Notes: generated by a model from the sequence alone, not told the origin. 9,804 nucleotides of DNA from Deltaproteobacteria bacterium (GCA_016203825.1 JACQMA010000005.1:1-9804); one strand, 5' to 3'. Shown: positions 1-7,247, numbered from the stretch's first letter. Program-made: numbers and translations.

Positions 1-2
1 AT

Positions 3-1709
3 GGTGAGCACCGCACGATCCGTCGCGGCACTTCCAACGCCGGCCACATCACCTTGAGATCCTTGCAAATCGCGAGGCTGATAAACGATCAAAATATACG
101 CCGTTGTCTCTCGAACGCCCGGCTGAAATGGCGGCAGCGTCAAGGGGAGGGCAGTAGGTTCCGCTGCTGCCACCGTGGCGAGCGAATCGGCCAACGTGAT
201 GCCCCCTTCAGGGATCTGAAATTCACCATGATCAATCGACACCGATTCAATGACCAGATCCGTGACACCGCGATTTCGAAGGGCCATGACTTTTCGTCCG
301 CCCGGGATCGTCATGGCCGCGGTGCCCTGAAGATCAATGGTAAAAAGAGGAATATCATCAGGGCGAAGGAGTGCACACTGGGCATCGACTTCCCCAAATG
401 GTTTTCCGGAATTCGCGAGCGGAAGCAATTCACAGGCTTCTGTGGTGGGATCGGAACATGGCGTGCATCCCGTGAAGGTGTCATGATTGCCACACATCAC
501 TTTTTGGCAGGAGAAAAATCCTCGCTCCATGGTGGCAGCAACACCCATCTCTCCCATGTCGACAGTATCAACATCTCCTGCGGCAATCGAACCGTCATCC
601 GCAACGACATCAACTTCTGCCGTCCCACCAGCCTCGCGGGCGATGCTCGTCAGTTCAAAGAGGTCCTGGCCGATCATGATCGACTCGTGGACTTCCCCGG
701 GTTCAACTACGCCCGCCCGAGGCCGAAACGTAACTTTCAGCAGAAAGGACTGTTGAGGTTCGAGTGTTCGCGTCAGCGGGTCCAGTGAATCGAGAAAAAA
801 GGAGCCAACTTGCGGAGAAAGTTTCAACGCGATGGACTTTGAACTTGTATTGGTGACGCGGAAAGTGGTTGTTGCTTCATACGAAGGACCAACGTCGTCA
901 GGTGTGTCAGCGATATACGTTCCATTGGAGACCTCCATCCGTTTTCCTTCCGGGATTGAGGTTTCTGTTTGGGCACCATTCGTATCGATTGCGATTTTCG
1001 TGACCTCAACGGAGCGTTCCCCTTGGGATCCACTACAGGACGAAAGCGTCGGTTCAATCGCACCCGTAAAACTTGCCGTGAGAGACGCCCCCATGAGGAC
1101 CTCGTCAGCGGCTTCAAAAAGCGATCCGAGGACGGTTCCCGTGACCAGCGTCATGGCCCCTGAGGGATCGGGGACTTTTCCGGTGAGTGCGGGAAGATCT
1201 GGGAGTTCGGAAGTTGTTCCCGTGGTGAGCGTAAGGTCAGGAATTTCCGCCGACAGGCTCAGGGCATTGATAAAAATCGAAAAGTTTTCGATCGCAATAT
1301 TTCCAGCGCCATCAATGGTACCCGAACCAACGTTCTCTTTTCCCGTTCCCTCGCCCTTACCATTGATCATGATGGGAGCGGGCAGCCCGTGTCCTTCAAA
1401 TGGAACATCGGGAAATTCTGAACCGTCCATCGTGATGGTCGTTCCCGAAATGTGAAGGGGAAACGGATCGACTTCGACGCACAACGGATCTTCGGGGTTT
1501 GTTCCGACATCGACGTTGTCACCCTTGAGCATCACACAGAGTTGCGACGTGAAGATGATGGTGCATGCCGCGCGTTCTGCCCCAATCGACGGCTGTGCCG
1601 GAGTGTCCGTGGCTTCGGGCGGAGGCGGAAAATAGACGAGGGCGTGATCTGCCCCTCCACAACCAAAGACAGAGATCAGACTTATGATGGTGAGCCATTT
1701 TTTCATCAT
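3..1709 (-). CDS. Partial lipoprotein with two ASH-like (choice-of-anchor D-like) domains
   Basis: The frame is open from the start to the left window edge (569 codons, no stop), so the C-terminus is missing. The N-terminus MMKKWLTIISLISVFGCGG is a lipoprotein signal with lipidated Cys at residue 17; Phe at -2 makes the lipobox imperfect. An acidic/Pro-rich linker and a Gly/Thr-rich beta region follow. Residues ~277-346 match the ASH/choice-of-anchor D pattern (FRVTNTSSKSIALKL, then LEPQQSFLLKVTFRP). Residues ~401-445 hold six Cys (401, 406, 415, 418, 426, 445), perhaps three disulfides. A second ASH-like domain starts near 468 (ALRNRGVTDLVIESV, later ILIVYQP). Predicted location is the periplasm or cell surface; the function is unknown, and such domains usually bind other proteins. 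Start choice: ATG 1709 gives the best signal peptide. An in-frame ATG at 1727 and GTG at 1715 are alternatives; the only SD-like GAGG (1729-1732) fits none of the three well. Coding status is firm; the domain names are from pattern recognition. Confidence 0.88.
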   Translation of the reverse strand, partial: MMKKWLTIISLISVFGCGGADHALVYFPPPPEATDTPAQPSIGAERAACTIIFTSQLCVMLKGDNVDVGTNPEDPLCVEVDPFPLHISGTTITMDGSEFPDVPFEGHGLPAPIMINGKGEGTGKENVGSGTIDGAGNIAIENFSIFINALSLSAEIPDLTLTTGTTSELPDLPALTGKVPDPSGAMTLVTGTVLGSLFEAADEVLMGASLTASFTGAIEPTLSSCSGSQGERSVEVTKIAIDTNGAQTETSIPEGKRMEVSNGTYIADTPDDVGPSYEATTTFRVTNTSSKSIALKLSPQVGSFFLDSLDPLTRTLEPQQSFLLKVTFRPRAGVVEPGEVHESIMIGQDLFELTSIAREAGGTAEVDVVADDGSIAAGDVDTVDMGEMGVAATMERGFFSCQKVMCGNHDTFTGCTPCSDPTTEACELLPLANSGKPFGEVDAQCALLRPDDIPLFTIDLQGTAAMTIPGGRKVMALRNRGVTDLVIESVSIDHGEFQIPEGGITLADSLATVAAAEPTALPLTLPPFQPGVRETTAYILIVYQPRDLQGSQGDVAGVGSAATDRAVLT

Positions 1710-1733
1710 CGACACGTTATCGGTCATTCCTCA

Positions 1734-1743
1734 AAAAAGTTGC
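1734..1743 (-). repeat. GCAACTTTTT motif, left arm (minus-strand copy)
   Basis: On the minus strand this reads GCAACTTTTT, immediately upstream of GAGG and the start of the leftward lipoprotein gene. It is the exact reverse complement of 1808-1817. The same motif recurs in the other divergent promoter region at 7301-7310. It could be an operator half-site or part of a lineage-specific promoter element. Confidence 0.55.
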
Positions 1744-1752
1744 TATGGCCAT

Positions 1753-1804
1753 ACGCACCGCTTTGGCGTGGTGCGTCATCGTCTGACGGGGTGCGCCTTT
1801 TTTT
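1753..1804 (+). promoter_or_regulatory. GC-rich hairpins followed by a T7 tract (attenuator-like)
   Basis: ACGCACC (1753-1759) pairs perfectly with GGTGCGT (1770-1776) around a short loop. A second hairpin CGTCA/TGACG (1774-1778 and 1784-1788) overlaps the first, and GGCG/CGCC (1765-1768 and 1794-1797) can close around it directly before seven T residues (1798-1804). The first and second structures exclude each other, as in attenuators, and the second resembles an intrinsic terminator on the plus strand. No gene ends just upstream on that strand, so an ordinary terminator is not expected; if TATGCT at 1817 is the real -10, this hairpin would not even be transcribed with the downstream gene. 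A DNA-level regulatory palindrome or a chance structure are alternatives. Confidence 0.3.
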
Positions 1805-1807
1805 CGC

Positions 1808-1822
1808 GCAACTTTTTATGCT
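1808..1822 (+). promoter_or_regulatory. GCAACTTTTT motif joined to candidate -10 TATGCT
   Basis: GCAACTTTTT (1808-1817) runs directly into TATGCT (1817-1822). The arrangement is matched in the other divergent region, where GCAACTTTTT at 7301-7310 runs into TATACG at 7311-7316. The shared layout ahead of both rightward genes suggests a common promoter element. There is no recognisable TTGACA-type -35 at the usual spacing. Confidence 0.35.
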
Positions 1823-1836
1823 AACTGCCGAAACCC

Positions 1837-4695
1837 ATGCAGATGAGAAACCATCAGGCCTACGTGTGTGTCTTTTTCCTGCTCATCGTGTGCACTCCTG
1901 TTCACGCGGAAGAGGCGACCGGCATGTGTCGCACACCCGCGGAACCAGAGGTGATTCGCTGTGAAGCGAGCAGTGGGTCGTTGTGCGTCGACACCCCGCT
2001 GGGAAGCGTGGTTGGCCAGTCGGTCGTGATCACCGGAAAAATCGATCCTGAAGTGTGGGAGGCGAGCGCGCTGTCGCTCACGATTCAGCATGAGTACACG
2101 CACCGTCTCGCAACGGTTCCGACAGATCATCCACGCAGCAACTGTGATGAACCCCTCACCATCCAAGAACCTTTGTGTCTTGAAGAAGATGGTGTGTTTG
2201 CGGCCCGTTTTCCGCTGTTTGAAGAAGGGCCGCACACGATCCTCGTGACGGCGGGTGGTGGCGGGAGTGGTGCGACACAACAGGTGATCAAGACGAGTCG
2301 TGTGAAACCGCTCACCATTTCGGCAGATGACGTTCACCACGAAGAAGCGAATCATGTTTCAACCGTGACCGTTTCGCTTTTGGATGATTGTTCCTTTTGT
2401 GATGTCATCGGGGCTTCCACGCACGGCGTGACGGTAACGGTGACCAATGTGATCCGTGAGGCAAATGCCGCGGAACGTTCCATTGCGTGTGTGACGACGA
2501 CAGAAGAGGGAGGAGCGGGGACATTTACCGTCGGTGTTCCGCTTGTGCCGGGAGAAAATCATCTTACCGTCACCGCCTGTAATGCGGCGACAGAAGGCAA
2601 CTGTCCCGCCGTGAGGGACATTGTTGTTCGGGAAGGCGGTGAACGCCGCTCGCTCGAGATCCTGACTCCTCCACCTGCGCCGGCGTATGAGTCCTCGGCT
2701 ACGACGACCATTCCTTTCAGTTTCCGCATGTCAGGGAGCGATCCGGGTGCATGTGTGGATGTGATCATCAATCGTCTTCTCCCCGAAGAGGTGTGCTCCG
2801 ATGCCTCGGGGGTTTATCGCAAGACGATCACGCCCCAGGTAGGGATTAATGTCGTGACGGTGAAGAGAGAAGGTATTGAATTTCCGTGGGCGTTTGGCTG
2901 GGGTCATATTGAAACGACTTCGGTTGGCACCGCCGGTATTGTCCTTCCCGCACGTACTGCGACGGATGTCCTGCAACCGCTGCTTTCGAATTTTCTGCGT
3001 TCCGATGAATTTGGGGAAATGGTCGAACGTGTGATGGATGACAGAAGTGTCATTGCGAGAAGCGAAGCGACGCGGCAATCTCCTTCGCCACCTCCATTCC
3101 CCTTTTGCCAGTCCGGTGGCATGGGTCAGGATTTTATCATCGGTATCCGCGGCGTTCCTGCGATCGGCGAGGCGCGCATGGAAGGGATGGCCTTCACGGA
3201 TAATCGCTGGAGCTTTACGATGAACGCCGATGAGGTCGAGGCGGGTATCAATCTCTTCAAAGATGAAAACCACGATGGTCAACCTGATGGTGAGCCCTTG
3301 CCACTCACGATTGGTTTTAAGAAGATGCTCGCTGATCTGGTGATTCAAGTAGAGTCTGACAAGATTCTTTTAACGAGTCCCCACACCGACTGTGATTATA
3401 AAAGTGCTGCCTATTGCCAAGGGTTTCCGGCTCCCCTCATTCCGGCGAATTTTATGGGCAATGCAGGTCGCCTCGGCCATTTTGTCGCCTGTGATGTCGA
3501 TGAAGTGAGTCCCGATCTCGAAGACGTGTGTCGCGCCCTCAATACGGTCAATGCGCAAACGGGGATCATCAGTGAAAAGGTTTTGGATGCCATCAACACC
3601 ACCCTTGTCTGCAAGGGATCGGCTGCCCTCACGGCGATGATGCGTGAAGGGATCGATGATGTGAGCATCGATGCACGCGGCATCGGTGTTGCTGCGAACC
3701 TTCCGCTCGATGTGGACGGCCAACCCGCTGGTGTCGGTGTGATCAGCGATCCGAGCGCTCCAACTGTAACGTCATTAGACCTTGTCTCGCGTGACGGTCA
3801 CCTTCTTGACGTGTCGCTGACGTCATCCTTTGTGAATGGTCTGCTTTTTACCATGACGCAACAGGGGAAGGCCGATATCGATTTCTCGGAAGAGATCATC
3901 AAAGAAAAATTTGGCTTCGATTTTGTGAAACAGTGTGATGAAGCCGAAGAAGCCCACACGTTATGTAATGTTCGCCCTCGGGTTGGTGAACTCTTGGGAA
4001 CGGCACTCACGACCTATGGGTATTATCCGGCGAAGCAGCCCCTGCTCATGCAGATTCATGGAAACAGGGCGCTGACACCGCGCATCTCGATTGCAAAACC
4101 GGAAGAACTCCCCGTGGTGACCGAGGCCACCATGGAGACCGAAGAGGAAACGTCCGTTGTTCCACCAAGCGGAACGCTTTTTGATATCCAGGTGGGTGGT
4201 CTTGAAATGACATTCTTAACGCTCCCAGAAAAGCAACCGATCATCACGTTTGATCTCTCGCTGCTGCTGGCCCTTGAAGTCAGTGGACCGGTTGCCGATT
4301 CAAATGACCCGACGCGCGCTGTCCTCGTTGTCAGGCCTCTTGCCGATCGCTCGCGCCTGAGTCTCGTTGCCCTTGATGCGACGAATGCGACAACGGTCCC
4401 GTCAGAGAGTCTCGTCGCGACGCTTCGGGATAAATTACGTCTCGCACTCTCCGGATACGCGCAACCGGAAAAAGCGATTCGTATTCCGATTCCGAAACAG
4501 GTCGATCTCGCCGATCTCATTGATGACGATTCACTCGTGTCCCTTTTTGGTGTGAAGGAACTCGCCTTGGCTCCCGAAGGATTGTCTTTGACCACCGATC
4601 CCGTGCGGGAACTCATGGTGCTTGGACTCAACGGCTGGTTCACCCAAGTGCTGCACGAGGCAGGAACCGAAATCTCATTTCAATTGCCGCATTAA
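1837..4695 (+). CDS. Large secreted Cys-containing protein with Ig-like repeats; C-terminal half unassigned
   Basis: The product is 952 residues. The N-terminus has a Sec signal (hydrophobic VCVFFLLIVC, then TPVHA with likely cleavage after Ala24), so it is periplasmic, surface-bound or secreted. Three beta-sandwich repeats at ~31-160, ~161-275 and ~276-365 each end in a similar last strand (GPHTILVTA at 131, GENHLTVTA at 239, GINVVTV at 336), typical of bacterial Ig-like domains. Cysteines are frequent, suggesting disulfides. Residues ~476-486 (DENHDGQPDGE) look like a Ca-binding DxNxDG loop. The C-terminal half (~420-952) is beta-rich, with segments such as SLTSSFVNGLLFTM (~661) and IRIPIPKQVDLADLI (~880) that loosely recall BPI/TULIP-type lipid-binding folds; this is weak. 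A dispersed repeat is inserted in frame at ~405-415. ATG 1837 was taken; ATG 1843 (MRNHQ) is equally possible, and neither has an SD. The stop overlaps the convergent VWA gene. Confidence 0.9.
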   Translation: MQMRNHQAYVCVFFLLIVCTPVHAEEATGMCRTPAEPEVIRCEASSGSLCVDTPLGSVVGQSVVITGKIDPEVWEASALSLTIQHEYTHRLATVPTDHPRSNCDEPLTIQEPLCLEEDGVFAARFPLFEEGPHTILVTAGGGGSGATQQVIKTSRVKPLTISADDVHHEEANHVSTVTVSLLDDCSFCDVIGASTHGVTVTVTNVIREANAAERSIACVTTTEEGGAGTFTVGVPLVPGENHLTVTACNAATEGNCPAVRDIVVREGGERRSLEILTPPPAPAYESSATTTIPFSFRMSGSDPGACVDVIINRLLPEEVCSDASGVYRKTITPQVGINVVTVKREGIEFPWAFGWGHIETTSVGTAGIVLPARTATDVLQPLLSNFLRSDEFGEMVERVMDDRSVIARSEATRQSPSPPPFPFCQSGGMGQDFIIGIRGVPAIGEARMEGMAFTDNRWSFTMNADEVEAGINLFKDENHDGQPDGEPLPLTIGFKKMLADLVIQVESDKILLTSPHTDCDYKSAAYCQGFPAPLIPANFMGNAGRLGHFVACDVDEVSPDLEDVCRALNTVNAQTGIISEKVLDAINTTLVCKGSAALTAMMREGIDDVSIDARGIGVAANLPLDVDGQPAGVGVISDPSAPTVTSLDLVSRDGHLLDVSLTSSFVNGLLFTMTQQGKADIDFSEEIIKEKFGFDFVKQCDEAEEAHTLCNVRPRVGELLGTALTTYGYYPAKQPLLMQIHGNRALTPRISIAKPEELPVVTEATMETEEETSVVPPSGTLFDIQVGGLEMTFLTLPEKQPIITFDLSLLLALEVSGPVADSNDPTRAVLVVRPLADRSRLSLVALDATNATTVPSESLVATLRDKLRLALSGYAQPEKAIRIPIPKQVDLADLIDDDSLVSLFGVKELALAPEGLSLTTDPVRELMVLGLNGWFTQVLHEAGTEISFQLPH
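3049..3083 (+). repeat. REP-like dispersed element inserted in frame in the secreted protein gene
   Basis: The element begins GTCATTGCGAG and ends GGCAATCTCC, with GAAGCGACG between; ATTGC and GCAAT form the outer inverted arms. It is translated as VIARSEATRQSP (from residue 405), followed by a low-complexity stretch (SPPPFPF) before a normal beta-rich sequence resumes. Elements of this general form (CATTGCGAG...GCGAAGC...GCAATCTC) are familiar to me as dispersed palindromes in many unrelated bacterial genomes, usually intergenic. Here the reading frame is preserved. Identification as a dispersed repeat rests on recall, since only one copy is present in this window. Confidence 0.75.
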
Positions 4696-7247
4696 AACCG
4701 CAAGACTTGCTCGACGATTTGGTTGTCGCCGATGTTGACGGTGATCCACTTCTTCAAGAGCTGCGGACCCTCGGGGTCGAGGTAGGATGCCTCGAGGTAG
4801 TATTTGCCGGGATTGATTTCGTACGTGACCCAGTCATCAGACGTGGTTCCGTTAATGAGTTCTCGGTCGGCGCCGTATTGGAAAATTTTGAATTTGCACG
4901 TGATGATCCGATTGTTGGCCGTTCGGCCAATGAGTCGAATTCTTCCTGCCGTAAAGATGGCCTCGTGACTCACGGTCTTTGCATCTTCGACCGGGATATC
5001 CCGCAGCCATAACGTAACTCGTTCCTTACCCTCAGCAGGCGTGACGGACATGTTGTCAGCTTTAATATCGTAGTGACCCGGGGCGATATCAAACGCGATC
5101 CAATCGGCGGTGGCGGGTGACTCCAGAATCATGCGGTCCGTCCCCGCCGTATACACGGTGAATGTCGACGTGATGGCATTTTCTTTCGAGTCGCGACTCC
5201 GCAGACGCAATTTTCCTAAGTTGAAGGTTGCGATCGTTTCGGTTGGTTTGTCGGCCGTTACCACGACACCTGGAAGCGGAACGGTCGGCTTGGGACCAAC
5301 TTCAATCTTTTGGAGTTCTGCAATGACATCGTACGTCCCCGGCGGCACGGAGAGTTCTTTCGGTTTTCCACCTTCGTACGATGTGCGCGCAATTTCATCT
5401 TGCGTCTTCTGATCGCGAATCACAAAATCAGCGGCGAGCGGTTTCTTTTCTCCATCGCGCGCGGAGAGCCTCACCATTCCCATTTCAAATTGGACTTCGA
5501 GGGGTGTCGTCTCGGCGGCCTTGACGATGACATTGGTGGCCTTTGTCCGCGGATTCACCGGCATGGCGGGATCTTGGCCGATGAGGAGGAGATCATATGT
5601 TCCCGGTGTCAGCGGGATCGATCCTCCGTCTGTGGGAAACGCGCCACTCGCGACAATCGGTTCTTCTTTGCCCGCACGAAAGACCTGAAACGAAAAAGGG
5701 ATCGCGGTTTTTTGCGTCGTCTTTCCCGTGACCGCAATAAACCCGCGCTGGAAACGGAAGGTGAGGGTTTTCGCTTCACCGGTCGTGACGGCAATACCTT
5801 TTTCGGTCAGCTCCGGTTGATCGGCTCCTTCTCCCGTTCTCGTTGCAACAACATCGTATTGCCCGGGCGTGACGAACGTCGTCGTGACACCGGCTTCACC
5901 GCTGACGGTCGCGGTAGCCCCCATCCCTCCAACGGGAATCAACTGGTAACGCGCGCTGATGTTTTTGTTGTCATCGTCGATGGCGGAAAGGGCGATTGCG
6001 CCGAGCTCAAAGGTAAGGGTTTGCTCGATTTTTGTTTCTGCGAGGACTTCGACGCCCTTGACGATCTTGGACGGTCTTTTTGTTTCTGCGGAGTCGGTGA
6101 ATTCGACGAGGACGTCATAGGTGCCGGGTTCGAGTTTCAAAAACTTCGTTCCGAAACTTTTATCGCGACGTACGACGGATTGTGTCCCGGCCTTGAAGAT
6201 CGTGAGCTCCGTCGGGAGCGGAACGCTTCCAGCCGTCACGATGAGTTTTAAATTGTACGGAACGCTTGCATTGATTGCTTCATCGAGCGAGGCGCGCAGC
6301 TCATTTTCGGTGCGGGCGAGAAAGAACCGGCCGCCCGTTGTGTCGGCGATGCAGCGGAGTTTTGCTTCGTCTTCAGTGGTGACGTCGAAGCCGACGACGT
6401 GCACGGTCGTCTTCTGAGTGGCGCGCTCGAAACCTCCGGCGACGACGCATGGATCTTCGTTGCAATTGTCCGCACCGTCCGCAACGAGGACGATGATGCG
6501 GTCAGCTTGACTTACGACGGGGAAATCGCCCTCAGCCGCACGAAGGGTCGCGGCCAGCGGACTCATGCCCTTCGCGGTGATCGGGTCGAGGCCCTTTTGA
6601 AATGTCGCCCCACTCGGTTCGCCTATGGGTGCGATGTTTTCTGTGTCTTCACAATTATTTTCAGTCGTTGGCGACGTGGAACCGAAAACACGCAGTCCCA
6701 CATTTCGTGGCGTATCCGTTGGTGCGGTCACGGACGCCAAAACGTCGAGGACAGATGTGCGCAAGAGCGAAAATTTATCCGTGGCCGTCGTCGAGAACGG
6801 TGCGCTCATACTTCCCGAGGCATCGATGAGGATATTGATATTCGATTGGGATTCGAGGAGCTTTGGTGTCGCCGCGACGGGCTTCGGTTCTATCGCCGGT
6901 GTTTCCGTTGGTGGGGGAATGGCAGGTGCGGCGAGCGACTGAACCCCTTCGGGCTTGCCCGCCGTAGCTTCAGCGGAGGCGGATGGTGTGCCGGGGAGCT
7001 GGGTTACAGCAGGGACTTGGTTTTGGTCTGACACGTCAGACTTGTCAGACAGGTCCGACTGGCCAGCTGCCTCAAGCGTCGGAGAAGGCACCTGCTGGAC
7101 TGCGCGGGCAACGGGTTGTGTGGTTTGTTCAGGCTTGTCCGACGTGTCTGACTGGTCCGACAGGTCGGACTTCTTTCCACAAGAAATGAGGAAAAGGACC
7201 GCTAAGACCACCAAGGGGGTTCTGAGTCGTAGGTGCCTCAAAAGCAT
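4692..7247 (-). CDS. VWA-domain lipoprotein with six tandem PGxYD beta modules
   Basis: The product is 851 residues from ATG 7247. The signal (RHLRLR, then TPLVVLAVLFLISC) is a classic lipoprotein signal with Cys23. A disordered linker (24-135) carries two SD-repeat arrays and a palindromic repeat. The VWA domain spans ~136-330: MIDAS DASGS at 142-146, GMSPLA near 227-231 (Ser where Thr is common) and Asp257 in VADGAD, so metal binding is likely intact; Cys 199, 262, 267 and 299 may form disulfides. Six modules of ~83-90 residues follow (331-414, 416-500, 501-589, 590-677, 678-767, 768-851). Each has a central PG-x-Y-D/Y turn (at 374, 461, 548, 636, 723, 813), resembling carboxypeptidase-regulatory/PEGA-like folds. 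Likely role: metal-dependent ligand binding in the periplasm or at the surface. A GTG at 7286 would add 13 residues before the signal, which is less likely. No SD is evident. The 3' end overlaps the convergent neighbour by four bases. Confidence 0.93.
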   Translation of the reverse strand: MLLRHLRLRTPLVVLAVLFLISCGKKSDLSDQSDTSDKPEQTTQPVARAVQQVPSPTLEAAGQSDLSDKSDVSDQNQVPAVTQLPGTPSASAEATAGKPEGVQSLAAPAIPPPTETPAIEPKPVAATPKLLESQSNINILIDASGSMSAPFSTTATDKFSLLRTSVLDVLASVTAPTDTPRNVGLRVFGSTSPTTENNCEDTENIAPIGEPSGATFQKGLDPITAKGMSPLAATLRAAEGDFPVVSQADRIIVLVADGADNCNEDPCVVAGGFERATQKTTVHVVGFDVTTEDEAKLRCIADTTGGRFFLARTENELRASLDEAINASVPYNLKLIVTAGSVPLPTELTIFKAGTQSVVRRDKSFGTKFLKLEPGTYDVLVEFTDSAETKRPSKIVKGVEVLAETKIEQTLTFELGAIALSAIDDDNKNISARYQLIPVGGMGATATVSGEAGVTTTFVTPGQYDVVATRTGEGADQPELTEKGIAVTTGEAKTLTFRFQRGFIAVTGKTTQKTAIPFSFQVFRAGKEEPIVASGAFPTDGGSIPLTPGTYDLLLIGQDPAMPVNPRTKATNVIVKAAETTPLEVQFEMGMVRLSARDGEKKPLAADFVIRDQKTQDEIARTSYEGGKPKELSVPPGTYDVIAELQKIEVGPKPTVPLPGVVVTADKPTETIATFNLGKLRLRSRDSKENAITSTFTVYTAGTDRMILESPATADWIAFDIAPGHYDIKADNMSVTPAEGKERVTLWLRDIPVEDAKTVSHEAIFTAGRIRLIGRTANNRIITCKFKIFQYGADRELINGTTSDDWVTYEINPGKYYLEASYLDPEGPQLLKKWITVNIGDNQIVEQVLRF
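6951..6982 (-). repeat. 32-bp palindromic repeat, copy 1 (in VWA lipoprotein linker)
   Basis: On the coding (minus) strand it reads CCGCCTCCGCTGAAGCT followed by ACGGCGGGCAAGCCC. The outer arms CCGCC/GGCGG and the inner GCT/AGC are symmetric. It matches 7965-7996 on the other strand at 29 of 32 positions, while the flanks do not match. It is translated as SAEATAGKP in the Ala/Pro/Ser linker between the lipidated Cys and the VWA domain. Confidence 0.8.
7026..7061 (-). repeat. GTCNGACNN array, four units, in VWA lipoprotein linker
   Basis: Four consecutive 9-nt units each consist of the palindromic heptamer GTCNGAC (7026, 7035, 7044, 7053) plus two variable bases. The array encodes SDLSDKSDVSDQ (residues ~64-75). 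The varying middle base and spacers show that the heptamer, not a fixed 9-mer, is conserved. Related arrays lie at 7137-7170 and 9616-9631. Confidence 0.85.
7137..7170 (-). repeat. GTCNGACNN array, four units, just after the lipidated Cys
   Basis: Heptamers GTCCGAC, GTCTGAC, GTCCGAC and GTCGGAC start at 7137, 7146, 7155 and 7164, with two-base spacers. They encode SDLSDQSDTSDK three residues after Cys23 of the VWA lipoprotein. The Ser-Asp content would give a flexible acidic tether close to the membrane anchor. Confidence 0.85.

Larger units (their letters stand above)
1710..1836. promoter_or_regulatory. Divergent intergenic promoter region between the ASH lipoprotein and the secreted Ig-like protein
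   Basis: This 127-bp gap separates two divergently read genes and must hold both promoters. It contains a perfect 10-bp inverted repeat (AAAAAGTTGC at 1734-1743, GCAACTTTTT at 1808-1817) with a hairpin and a T7 run between the arms. A possible -10 for the rightward gene is TATGCT at 1817-1822. This would put the transcript start only about 8-10 bases before ATG 1837, giving a nearly leaderless mRNA, in keeping with the absence of any SD sequence there. No convincing -35 box was found in either direction. That promoters lie here follows from gene orientation; the exact boxes are weak inference. Confidence 0.5.

Noticed and set aside
54..788. 244-codon plus-strand frame at the left end
   Set aside because: It is antisense to the same partial lipoprotein; Arg/His/Cys-rich shadow translation with no recognisable domain.
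832..1455. 207-codon plus-strand frame antisense to the ASH lipoprotein
   Set aside because: The minus frame here is open for 569 codons, has a lipoprotein signal and gives coherent ASH domains; the plus frame gives a Ser/Pro/Val-rich composition with no signal or motif.
2731..3348. 205-codon minus-strand frame
   Set aside because: It is antisense to the secreted Ig-like protein and has basic shadow composition. Part of it reads through the palindromic element, which gives familiar-looking peptides in several frames.
5310..6251. 313-codon plus-strand open frame antisense to the VWA lipoprotein
   Set aside because: It lies wholly inside a gene with clear MIDAS and repeat structure, and its translation is Arg/Cys/Phe/Gly-rich without domain signs. 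It is open because of the codon bias of the real gene.
7026..7170. CRISPR-like array
   Set aside because: The units are 9 nt long with 2-nt spacers and lie inside a coding frame; there are no unique spacers of CRISPR length and no cas genes.
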